DNA of 54,857 bases from Armatimonadota bacterium (GTDB lineage Bacteria > Armatimonadota > Hebobacteria > CAIYQO01), in assembly GCA_029553475.1 (NCBI GenBank), contig JAKPKV010000094.1, forward strand, positions 1 through 54,857. Reading direction: 5' to 3'. Numbering within the stretch: the first letter of the stretch is position 1; every line of letters starts with the position of its first letter. Positions 7,418 through 15,194 of the stretch are shown piece by piece. The notes beneath the pieces are model-generated. The model was not told the origin of the DNA and did not search any database. It worked only from the letters and a program-made list of their open reading frames with translations. The position numbers were made by a program, and so were the translations under genes.

Positions 7418-8776
7418 TTATCCCGCACCCGAGGAAGGTGCATGCCGACTACTACCGTTCAGCTTCTGCCATACCACCGGATCCGGACAACCGCCACAAT
7501 TCGCGCGTGGCACCCGATCAAAGATCATCGGCCGCAAGTTCGCAGATTTGAATGACAGGATTGTTGTGTTGGCATTCGGCGGGTCGCCAGGAATTACGAG
7601 CTTCACTAAATCGGCGAGTGCCAGCACACCTGCCGCTAACGACAAAAACGGCAACGCCCCTGTCAATGGCGCCGCTCCCGCGCTCTCCTGCTCTTTCAGC
7701 ACACCCTGGGCACAACGCGGTGCCGCCGCCGGTTGAGGGAATCGGCATACCAGGCAGTCGTCCACCAATGGGATGTGCCGTCCGGCATACGCATCCCATT
7801 GCGAGCCTGTCGAGCCGTGGATCATAACCGGCGGGTAGTTTGCCTGCACGGCTGCACGTACCCCATGCTCATTTGCCACCGGAATCACGACGTCAAAGTT
7901 CTGCAGACTCAATTCAGGGCCGATGACATCGTTGAACCACTTGCCGATATAGCGGGACGGGACGCTGGCAGCACACAGGTAGTTATGGACCACCTCGGAC
8001 TTGGGCACGCCGATGTGCTCGATGAAAAAGAGCGGCACACGGTTCAGATTACTATAATCCACTTGATCAGGATTGATGATGCACAGGTCGGAGAAGTTGA
8101 GATTCAGGAGCGGAAGCAGGTAGGCTATCGATGCGCCGACTGCGCCTGCGCCAATCAGCAGAACACGGCCGATGTCACTTTTTTGCAGATCCGGTCCATC
8201 TATGACCGCGCCTCCGTGGTGCAAATTCCACAGTGACAGTATCGCTGTCTCACACACGTCATCGTGGCGTAATGCATGTCGTAACATATAACTGGCGCCC
8301 ATACATGCTGCCAGCGCTGGTCCAAGCGGATTTATCGAGTCATCGTCTTTGAGCTTCATGTCATCTGAGTGCCTAAGCTCGGACAGCCATCCACGGCCGC
8401 GAATACAGGAGATTGGCAGTGTTGGATGTCTGCCGAGATGAATGCGGACAGATGCGGCTACCGGCTCACATTGATCCTGGAAGATGCCATACGGATCAGC
8501 TCGTTGCGCTAGCGCGAGAGCGTTATCGACAAGCTGGTTTGTTCCCCAGCAATACAACGCTGTATGCAACGGCACATCGGGCGCTACTAGAGTTATCCGC
8601 TGACACCAGCGCGCGCTCATATTGACCAATAGGAGGAATGCAAGCTGGCCAGCAAAAGTCTGAGCCTCAACCTCATCAATACTGATCCCCAGGGACACTG
8701 CATGGAGACCGGTCGGATCCAGCCATTCGGCCGTACGGGCATCACGCTTTGTGTAGAACTCCTCTGCACTAATCAT
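7418..8776 (-). CDS. E1-like ThiF-family adenylating enzyme
   Basis: 452 residues. About 190 residues of N-terminal extension with no recognised domain precede a Rossmann ThiF/MoeB/E1 domain. That domain has the ATP loop LIGAGAVGAS (about 208) and the DYSNLNR motif (about 240-246). CLVC at 341-344 and CGGC at 427-430 form a probable structural zinc site. E1 enzymes adenylate the C-terminal glycine of a ubiquitin-like protein and pass it on as a thioester. The gene overlaps the JAB gene by four bases (ATGA) and shares an operon with a Ubl ending in GGGV. Which Cys takes the Ubl is not clear. Sulfur-carrier activation is the alternative role. Confidence 0.85.
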   Translation of the reverse strand: MISAEEFYTKRDARTAEWLDPTGLHAVSLGISIDEVEAQTFAGQLAFLLLVNMSARWCQRITLVAPDVPLHTALYCWGTNQLVDNALALAQRADPYGIFQDQCEPVAASVRIHLGRHPTLPISCIRGRGWLSELRHSDDMKLKDDDSINPLGPALAACMGASYMLRHALRHDDVCETAILSLWNLHHGGAVIDGPDLQKSDIGRVLLIGAGAVGASIAYLLPLLNLNFSDLCIINPDQVDYSNLNRVPLFFIEHIGVPKSEVVHNYLCAASVPSRYIGKWFNDVIGPELSLQNFDVVIPVANEHGVRAAVQANYPPVMIHGSTGSQWDAYAGRHIPLVDDCLVCRFPQPAAAPRCAQGVLKEQESAGAAPLTGALPFLSLAAGVLALADLVKLVIPGDPPNANTTILSFKSANLRPMIFDRVPRANCGGCPDPVVWQKLNGSSRHAPSSGAG

Positions 8777-9312
8777 CGTTCATCTCCTCGCATGTCGATC
8801 CAGTCGGGAATTATCGAGACTCGTGTGGCAATTGCACGCCCATCCAACCTGCGGAATTCACCTTGGGTATAGCAGTGAATGCCGCATTGTGTGAGTGGTA
8901 ATATGCCGTGAAGACCATAATGCGGCACAACGACCGACCAATGGCCATCCGCACGGACAATGGCCTCTTCGTCATCGATCTCTGAATGTGAGACTCCACG
9001 CCCAGGATGGCAATGGACTTGTGCCACGATGTGTAGACGGCACGCCATCAATGCCGCCATGACATCGGCATGATCGTCAGCATCGGTGCGGTAGAATCCA
9101 GGCCCTGTGACGCATTGCGGCGCAATCACCGTGACGCCAACCCGTACGGTCGGCAGGATGAATCCGGCAATATACAGCACATTCTCACGCAGGACACCAC
9201 CACTGCAGAGCGGGATACGTCGCTCCACGGTGTTAACAACCGATGATGTGAGCACCAGTCGGGGGCCATCAACGTCCCTATCCCAGTGCAGTGGCTTTGA
9301 ACGTGATCGCAT
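8773..9312 (-). CDS. JAB/JAMM (Mov34/MPN) metallopeptidase
   Basis: 179 residues with the JAMM zinc signature HxHx7SxxD: His100, His102, Ser110 and Asp113 in VHCHPGRGVSHSEIDDE. Family members remove ubiquitin-like proteins from targets or trim their C-terminus to expose GG; here that could be the final Val of the Ubl. The usual catalytic Glu two residues before GG of the first strand is not obvious, since the matching place reads CSGGVLRE, so activity should be tested. It overlaps the E2-like gene by one base and the E1 gene by four, which shows tight translational coupling. Confidence 0.88.
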   Translation of the reverse strand: MRSRSKPLHWDRDVDGPRLVLTSSVVNTVERRIPLCSGGVLRENVLYIAGFILPTVRVGVTVIAPQCVTGPGFYRTDADDHADVMAALMACRLHIVAQVHCHPGRGVSHSEIDDEEAIVRADGHWSVVVPHYGLHGILPLTQCGIHCYTQGEFRRLDGRAIATRVSIIPDWIDMRGDER

Positions 9313-9774
9313 CAGGCATTTTTCCTTCCTTTATATTCAGAATCCTCGAGAAGGTCGGCAATCAGCGCTAGCACCAACCCCAGTTCACGCCGCATCGGGT
9401 CGCCTTGTTTCCAGTCACCGAGCTGCCAGTCACCATGTGGCCCACCAAGATCACGATACGCACGCCGGCTCCAGCGCGCACAGATGAAGTTGCCGGAGTG
9501 GAAGTAGTTTTTCCCTCCTGTTGGGAAGCAGCGGCTCGTATTCCGTTCTCCAGACTCGGGATGCACCGCGTCTATCAGGGGAGGTAACTCGGGATAATGG
9601 TCGAAACGGAATTCAAAGACGTAGATTTCCTGGTCCGGGGCTTGAGATGGCTGCCCGAAGACACAAGGCATCACGATCCCACTGGAGATCCCAGCCGCGC
9701 CGCCGTGCTGATGGCGCGGCCCGCAGGAGCTCCTGGTCGACCGTAATGCGGCTAACCTCCGGATGCACCGCCAT
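9312..9774 (-). CDS. Candidate E2-like conjugating protein, interrupted by a frameshift
   Basis: The C-terminal frame (9674-9312) reads IYVFEFRFDHYPELPP and later FHSGNFICARWSRRAY, like prokaryotic E2-fold proteins in which the Cys after the HxGxxIC-type stretch is catalytic. The natural start appears to be the ATG at 9774, one base after the Ubl stop codon. From there another frame reads MAVHPEVSRITVDQELLRAA up to about residue 40, and the two join if one base changes between about 9635 and 9674. So an intact gene would encode about 153 residues. Either the gene is newly broken or one base is misread. The E2 assignment comes from pattern and position between Ubl and JAB genes. Confidence 0.55.
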
Positions 9775-9775
9775 G

Positions 9776-10042
9776 TTAGACCCCCCCACCCTGCTGGGGG
9801 ATGAGCATCAGGACGACGCCATCCTCCAGATGGTACGACACCAGGGGCCGGTCCGGCTGCAGGATCTCACGGGTCACCGCGTTGCGCAATTCGTAGTCAA
9901 CTGCCGCGAGGCCGAAGTGGTTCAGGACGGCCGTGATCACGTCAGCGACCTTGGCTGTCTTCTCGAAGTCGTTCGCCCTATAGATGAGCAAGAAAGGCTT
10001 CGTGAAGCATTTGCAGGATTGGGGCTTGTCATGGAGTACCAC
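9776..10042 (-). CDS. Ubiquitin-like (beta-grasp) protein ending in GGGV
   Basis: 88 residues from a GTG start, or about 71 from an in-frame TTG. The core LLIYRANDFEKTAKVADVI through YHLEDGVVLMLIP follows the beta-grasp pattern, and the chain ends QQGGGV. A di-glycine end, hidden by one residue, is what a JAMM peptidase would trim and an E1 activate. It heads the operon, and its stop is one base from the E2-like start. No good ribosome site precedes the GTG, so the start is uncertain. It could act as a protein tag or as a sulfur carrier. Confidence 0.7.
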   Translation of the reverse strand: MVLHDKPQSCKCFTKPFLLIYRANDFEKTAKVADVITAVLNHFGLAAVDYELRNAVTREILQPDRPLVSYHLEDGVVLMLIPQQGGGV

Positions 10043-10343
10043 TGTACTGCCATCGATGACGCCTTCATCGATGAAACGCGTGCAAAAATTCGAGCTGTCA
10101 AAAGGAAAAGAGAGCTGAAATCAGCCTGGCAGACGCAGTTGGCCAGTTTAATTACTATCCCTTCAACGAACACGGTAGATTATCTATCACAGGTATTTGG
10201 CATCTCATTATCGCCCTCGCCCACTAGGTTGGCGGTAAGCGGTGTTGGGCCGATGTCTCTCAGACTTCGGGGATCGGCTGCGAGCTCTTCGCGTAATAGT
10301 CTGGCTGCCGACAAGGCCGTAGAAATTGCAGTAGAAATAGCAA
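10043..10343. other. Intergenic region between the Ubl operon and a divergent ImmA pseudogene
   Basis: It should hold the promoter of the Ubl operon, but no clear -35/-10 pair is visible. A minus-strand TTGACA near 10095-10100 has no -10 at the right distance. On the + strand one frame stays open from the ATG at 10031 to 10423 (AFIDETRAKIRAVKRKREL, then DKAVEIAVEIAIAWENR). Its end could be the natural N-terminus of the ImmA gene beginning at 10344, shifted by one frame. Confidence 0.35.
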
Positions 10344-11085
10344 TTGCTTGGGAAAACAGAGAGCCTACTACTTCGCGCTGGAATCACCCAAGCACCAGTG
10401 GATTTGGGTATCATTGCGGATGAGCTTTACCTTTACGTACAAGAAGTTCCCCTCGATGGCATTGATGGATGCATTGTTCATAACGAGGACGTGGGCGTCA
10501 TTCTCATTAACAGCTTGGTTGAACATGAATACCGGAGACGCTTCACATTAGCGCATGAAATTGGGCATTTCATGCTGCCAGCACACATATGCTGATAGCG
10601 ATGAGAACATGGGGGATTACCGAACAATCGAAGAGAAGCAAGCCAACGTCTTCGCATCGATGTTGTTGATGCCACAGTCATTATTGCCGCAAAAGTTCGG
10701 ACACGTCCAGTCCTCCTTCGAACAGGCTGAAATGCTGAAGCAGGGATTCAAGGTGTCGTTGGCCGCTGCATTGAGACGGATGGTTCGTCTCTCTAACTGG
10801 GCGTGCGCTGTCGTCGTGACGAAAGACGGGCATCTCCAGTGGAGCGCCAGGTCAGATGAATTTGACGGATGGATCGCTGCACAGCCACATCCATTAAGCG
10901 GCGCTTCACGATTGCTGGAATCACCTGAAGGTAGCAGTCTTATCGACGAAGTTCCCGAAGACATGTGGCTCGACTCATCTTATCAGCGTGGAGCTTCTTC
11001 AGAGTGCGTGCTCCGAGAGCATAGCAGGCGTATGAGGAACGGTTATGTCTACACCCTTCTAACGCAACCTTGTGAGGATGCCTGA
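10344..11085 (+). pseudogene. Second ImmA/IrrE-family peptidase gene, frameshifted
   Basis: The first frame (10344-10595) reads RAGITQAPVDLGIIADEL, then RRRFTLAHEIGHFMLPAHIC with the zinc motif HEIGH, and stops. The second frame (about 10590-11085) goes on with DYRTIEEKQANVFASMLLMP, the usual continuation of the same fold. One base change near 10593 separates them. A stop codon just before the TTG at 10344 suggests that the N-terminus is damaged too. Base composition is lower in GC than the genes to the right. It lies divergent to the Ubl operon and may once have controlled it. Confidence 0.75.
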
Positions 11086-11181
11086 GGGATTGCCGATGTG
11101 GCCTTCCCGGTGAACGCTGACCTGCAGGTACCCTTCCCGCCATCACCCAGATCCGGTCGGCCCGCCCATAGGTCTTCACGA

Positions 11182-11838
11182 TCAGCCGCCTCGGGGGGAT
11201 TTGAGCGTGCAATGACGGGCAAGACGTCTGTCAGGCCCTGCCCAATGCCCCCTTATCGGGACCATCTGGGCGGCCCTCACCGGCACGGCCTGCGCCAGCG
11301 TCCCCGTCCCCAGCAGCGCCTGAAGGCACTCGGCGCGCTGGGCATACAGGAGCGCCTGCGCGTCCTCGGTCCCATCCTGCAGCACATCGAAGGCGGCACA
11401 GCACAGGCGGTCGACCGGTGCCGCCGCGCCGCCGCCCAGCGCGGCGTGCAGGCTGTAGATGGTCGGACGCCCCGCGTCCGTCACGGCAGAGAGTTCCCCG
11501 GCGAGCAGGCCGTGCCAGTCACCGAACTGCTGATCCGCCTCCCGCGTCAGCGGGAGATCGGCCAGCACCTGCCCCGTCGGGGTGATGACAACGGTGACGC
11601 CGTCCTGCCGATGCAGGACGGCGGTCATGCCGTCACATTTCGGGCTGACCCAGCACGGGCCAGCGTGGAGCACGGTGTCCAGCGCATCGAGCGCCAGGCT
11701 GCGGTAGGCACCGGCCACCTCGCGCTTATAGGCAGCGAGCCGGGCGGCAAGCCGGGCATCGCGCAGGGCGCCCGGCGCCGATTGGCGTCCGCTCCCCAGC
11801 GGCTGCCAGCGCGTCGCAAGGGCGGTCGGCAGGGGCAC
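11182..11838 (-). CDS. ATP-dependent DNA-ligase-like nucleotidyltransferase, probably truncated
   Basis: 218 residues. KCDG in WVSPKCDGMTAVL matches motif I (KxDG) of covalent nucleotidyltransferases, LLAGEL matches motif III and CCAAFDVL motif IIIa. Motifs IV and V are not visible before the stop. In another frame just past it (about 11200 to 11100) RLIVKTYGRADRIW could belong to the original C-terminus, so the gene is probably shortened by a frameshift. The start is GTG directly after GGAGG. It is the last gene of the amidoligase operon. Real ligase activity is unlikely in this form. Confidence 0.6.
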   Translation of the reverse strand: MPLPTALATRWQPLGSGRQSAPGALRDARLAARLAAYKREVAGAYRSLALDALDTVLHAGPCWVSPKCDGMTAVLHRQDGVTVVITPTGQVLADLPLTREADQQFGDWHGLLAGELSAVTDAGRPTIYSLHAALGGGAAAPVDRLCCAAFDVLQDGTEDAQALLYAQRAECLQALLGTGTLAQAVPVRAAQMVPIRGHWAGPDRRLARHCTLKSPRGG

Positions 11839-11851
11839 ACCTCCGGGAACG

Positions 11852-11923
11852 TCAGATCACCGGCAGCCAGATATCCGCATCGTCCTCGACCAGCAACAGC
11901 ATGCGCCTGTCATCGTTTCGCAT
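11852..11923 (-). CDS. Short open frame of 23 codons
   Basis: It starts with ATG after AGGAG at normal spacing and reads MRNDDRRMLLLVEDDADIWL before stopping. The ribosome site and the position between the amidotransferase and ligase-like genes favour translation. LLLVEDDADI resembles the first strand of response-regulator receivers, which may be chance or the stump of a longer gene. Confidence 0.3.
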   Translation of the reverse strand: MRNDDRRMLLLVEDDADIWLPVI

Positions 11924-11938
11924 CGGTGGTTCTCCTAT

Positions 11939-12781
11939 TCACGGGTCTTCGGTCGTCGACGGCCAGTCGGCACACCGCCCCCATGGGGAACGGGGTCGGG
12001 CAAGATCGTCGGTCTGCACGGTCAGCAGGGTCCCCGACGGCAGCGGCACCGGCTCCCACCCAGGGTCATCGCCAAGCGCACGGTCGAGGATCGCCGCCTC
12101 GGAGGCGTAGGCCAGGACGTCCCGGCGCGGGTGGTAGCGCACCTCCAGCGGCATGTTGCCTTTCAGCAGATGCACCTCACCTGGAGCATTGGGCGTCATC
12201 AGCACGGCGCTCATCGTGCCCTGGAGTTCGCCCATCGCTTGCAGCAAGGGCGTCATGGCGTATCCGCTCGGGGTCAGATGCCGGTGGGCGAGCTGCACGA
12301 GCAGTTCACTGTCCGCTTCGGCAATACGAGGGAGATGCCAACGCTGGAAATACGGTTCCACCTCCCTGAGGTGTCCATTATGGGTGAGCAGACTGGCCCT
12401 CGTCCGTCGTCTCCCCTGCGGCCCGCTACCCGGCGTCCCGTCGCCCATGGGCGTGACTACCAGCAATGGATGATTATTGCGATCATCCCGTGCCGATCCT
12501 CGGGTTGGCCAGCACGTGTGCCCCATCAGCACGGTCACCCGATGATCGATGCCGTCCAGCCAGTGGAGATACCGATCCGTCTGCACGAAGGCCCGCGCGG
12601 GCAATGGGCGCTTTTCCACCCGGTAGGCACCATCCTGTTTCACCCAGGCGACGCCGATGGCATGGGGGCCGCGGCGTTCAGCGAGTACGAGCAGTCTGGT
12701 GAAGGTGTCGGTCAGGACGTCGATGTCTCGCACACGACACTGCTCGCGGCACCCGGCAATAACCCCAACTAAACCGCACAT
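11939..12781 (-). CDS. Class II glutamine amidotransferase
   Basis: 280 residues from the second of two adjacent ATG codons, chosen because the Cys must follow the initiator Met (MCGLVGVIAG) to become the N-terminal nucleophile. VLMGHTCWPTRG and LLTHNGHL match the GATase II glutamine pocket and the NG-containing loop. The enzyme would release ammonia from glutamine for a partner ligase. It overlaps the DUF5049 gene by one base (TGATG). Amidotransferases of this class cluster with amidoligases in other genomes, so it probably works with the amidoligase upstream. Confidence 0.85.
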   Translation of the reverse strand: MCGLVGVIAGCREQCRVRDIDVLTDTFTRLLVLAERRGPHAIGVAWVKQDGAYRVEKRPLPARAFVQTDRYLHWLDGIDHRVTVLMGHTCWPTRGSARDDRNNHPLLVVTPMGDGTPGSGPQGRRRTRASLLTHNGHLREVEPYFQRWHLPRIAEADSELLVQLAHRHLTPSGYAMTPLLQAMGELQGTMSAVLMTPNAPGEVHLLKGNMPLEVRYHPRRDVLAYASEAAILDRALGDDPGWEPVPLPSGTLLTVQTDDLARPRSPWGRCADWPSTTEDP

Positions 12782-12990
12782 CATCGGTCTCCTTCCTCAA
12801 TCATCACGCCGTTGAAGAGCACGCGCGCATAGTCGCCCCGGTGTTCGCGCACCCACGCGGCGGTCTCATAAAAGCCCATCATCTCGGCCAACTCGATCAC
12901 CCACAGGCGGTCGAACATGTTCGTTTTCCCGCTCCGGCGGACCGCTTCCAATCCCGCATACACGGCGGCGGACACACGACTCTTAGGCAT
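12781..12990 (-). CDS. DUF5049 family protein
   Basis: 69 residues matching the small DUF5049 family along its whole length (GLEAVRRSGKTNMFDRLWVIE, then MGFYETAAWVREHRGDYARVL, each quoted in part). It is a helical, probably cytoplasmic protein with no known activity. It overlaps the end of the amidoligase gene by eight bases and the amidotransferase start by one, so the three form one translation unit. The family is typical of plasmid and integrative-element genes with amidoligases. Confidence 0.8.
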   Translation of the reverse strand: MPKSRVSAAVYAGLEAVRRSGKTNMFDRLWVIELAEMMGFYETAAWVREHRGDYARVLFNGVMIEEGDR

Positions 12991-13952
12991 GGTCGTTCTC
13001 CTCCTCGGTCACGCCCATCGGCGCCGCCGGTTTTGCGGGAGCGCCGGTGGGCGTCCGCGCACCCGTCCGGTCCGGACGATAGCCGCATTTCCAAGCCGCA
13101 TCCCCCGGCAAATTTTCAATCAGATGCCGCCGCGCCGTGCGGTACAGCTCCCCTACCAGGCCTAACCCGGACACGAGGAATACCCGGAAATCAAAGCGCG
13201 CCGAGGTGGGGTCCCCCCCGTTTGCTCGACGCCACCGCCCGCGCTGTAATGGCCCGCGCGGTGAGCGCCAGGCTCAGGATGATGGCGGCTTTGATTTTAC
13301 CGGCATGCATGACGGTGGACGGATAGGCGCGAAATTCCACCGTGCGCCGCAGCAAACAGGCACTGGCAAAATTCACCACGTGGTAGCGCTCCGGGCAATA
13401 GCGCTGGGGCTGCGGCTGGTAGGTCCCGAACACGCAGGCGTTGAACGCCTCCATCGTCGTGGGGCAGCGGCGCCGGAGCCGATCCAGGAAGGCCGGGTCG
13501 AGCGGCTTGCAGTAGCGCGCCATCCGCACCGCCGTCACGCCGAAGGCGGCGTAAATCAAGTCTTCATACCGCCACACCAGTTTCGCCAGCCGGGTGAGCG
13601 CCTGCGGCGTCAACGCGGGATGACTCACATGGACGTGCAACCCTGCTGACGGGCTCTGGCGCCCGCCCGCCGCCCGCCCGGCCCGGACCACGGACTGGAA
13701 GATCGGAAGATCATCCCAGCCCAACACCGGCGTCACCACCTCCGCCCTGAGCGCCGGCCCTACCTCGGTGAGCGAATTATCCGCCACCACCGGCCACACT
13801 CGCCCATCGTCCGCCTGAATGGTGAACGGATCGTAGCAGGTGGGATCCCCCACATGCGTCACCGTGCCGCCCACCACCGACTGCACTGCCCACGCGACGC
13901 GCTCCCGCGTCGCGCCCACGCACCCGAAGGCGAGCTCTTGCAGCGTAACCAT
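12983..13952 (-). CDS. Amidoligase-family protein with a frameshift at a C7 run
   Basis: The ATG at 13952 follows AAAGGAG and gives MVTLQELAFG. AGLHVHVSHP, RYHVVNFAS and RTVEFRAYPS are typical of amidoligase_2 (glutamine-synthetase-like ATP-dependent amide-bond ligases). The frame runs into a stop at 13191. If the C run at 13213-13219 (seven Cs) had six, it would read on as KRGDPTSARFDFRVFL and then LVGELYRTARRHLIENLPGD, to a stop at 12983, overlapping DUF5049. The continuation looks like the usual C-terminus of this family. Either a homopolymer error or an ON/OFF tract explains it. The substrate is unknown; gamma-glutamylamide chemistry is the family theme. Confidence 0.75.
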
Positions 13953-14136
13953 GACCGCTCCTTTCTGCTCGCAATACCAATCATGCGTTCGCCACCCCAT
14001 TCATGCAATGAATTCGCGAACCAGTCAAGCGGAAGGGGCGGCATTCCAGAGAGAAAACGCAGACACGTCCCTGCCGTTGGCAGCACCATGCCGCACGGCG
14101 GTGTGTCGCGCTGCGGGTGGAGACCCACCATCCCGA

Positions 14137-14720
14137 TCAGGGCGCTTCCAGGCCTGTGCTCGTCACGTTGGCATGGCTGTAGGTCGCAGTGCCGTCATCG
14201 CGCAGGCCATCGGTCTTCCCGGCCTCGAAGAGGTGATTGCCGGTGATGACGTTCTGCTGGCCGGCTGTGATATGGATGCCGTATTGTACTTGATCGAGAT
14301 ATGCGCCCATCATGTAGCGGCGGATGAGCTTGCCGGTCACCAGACACCGGTCAGCCAGGCTGAGCTTCACGTTGGCATAGATGTTGTCGGCACTGGTGCC
14401 GTTATGCGAGATGATGTTGCCGGTCACGGTGATGCGGGCACAGCCGCCATCCAGGAGCAGGCCATGCTGGGCGTTATACATAGATGCGGTTATTGCCGAT
14501 GACCATCTCCCCTATCGCTGAACAGCGCATCCCGCCTCCCCTTCATTCCGCAGGATGAGCTGATCGGTGCCGTCCAGGAGGAGCACCTGCCCGCCGGCGC
14601 CGACATGTCCGAGGGACGCATCGGCGGCATCATGCGTATGGCCGGCATCCGCCGTGGCCGCGAGCCTGGCATCGGTCTCGCTTTCGGTGACGTACGGTCA
14701 GACCGTGTCGGAGAGGAGGG
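14137..14720 (-). pseudogene. Parallel beta-helix, tail-fibre-like protein, broken
   Basis: Frame one (14481-14137) has right-handed beta-helix repeats (ITVTGNIISHNGTSADNIYA, later YGIHITAGQQNVITGNHLF). Upstream pieces in other frames fit the same protein: VIGNNRIY just before 14481, and DARLAATADAGHTHDAADAS, then GQVLLLDGTDQLILRNEG at about 14690-14530. These resemble the stalk of phage tail or surface proteins. At least two frameshifts separate the parts, so the gene is probably dead. It faces left, toward the amidoligase operon. Confidence 0.55.
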
Positions 14721-14800
14721 ATCACCAGAGCCATGGCTCCGATTACTGCTGCTCATTGAACCATTGGTGAGACAACCATTAAGTATCTTCATGATAGACA

Positions 14801-15178
14801 TCATGATCGTCCTTCTCCCCCCTGACACTCTGCGCATCCCACTGCCGCGAGTTGCGCGTCCCAAGCCAATGGCAAGGGCTGATGCAACCGCTCGAGCGTC
14901 AGGGTCGCCGGAATACGCCCGGCGACTATGGCCTCAATGAGCGGGGGGGCCAACGTCGCCAGCCGCAGGAGCCGGCAGACGTAGGACGCCTCCAGCCCCA
15001 CCGCCGCCGCCAAGGCACCCATCGTGGCGTAGCGCCCCTCCAGCAGCCCCTGGTCCCATTGCACCGCGCGCGCAATTGCGACGAGCAGGGGTGGATATGC
15101 CGGTGCGGCGCGTTGGGTGCGGGCACGCGGCGCGTCGACGGTGCGCTCGCGCACGTCCAGGGAAATGGTGATCGTCAC
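14801..15178 (-). CDS. Recombinase-associated helix-turn-helix protein
   Basis: 125 residues from a GTG at 15178. The middle (IARAVQWDQGLLEGRYATMG, AAAVGLEASYVCRLLRLATL, LIEAIVAGRIPATLTLERL) is the HTH pattern of the small proteins that regularly follow large serine recombinases in mobile elements. It starts 16 bases after the recombinase stop. It likely binds DNA as a control or accessory factor; no direct role is established. Confidence 0.75.
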   Translation of the reverse strand: MTITISLDVRERTVDAPRARTQRAAPAYPPLLVAIARAVQWDQGLLEGRYATMGALAAAVGLEASYVCRLLRLATLAPPLIEAIVAGRIPATLTLERLHQPLPLAWDAQLAAVGCAECQGGEGRS

Positions 15179-15194
15179 GGGCGACTGTGTCCGC

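Noticed and set aside
9521-10423. Rightward frame of 300 codons across the Ubl and E2 genes
   Set aside because: It is antisense to genes with clear coupling and motifs and has no family resemblance in its first two thirds. Only its last part might belong to the damaged ImmA gene.
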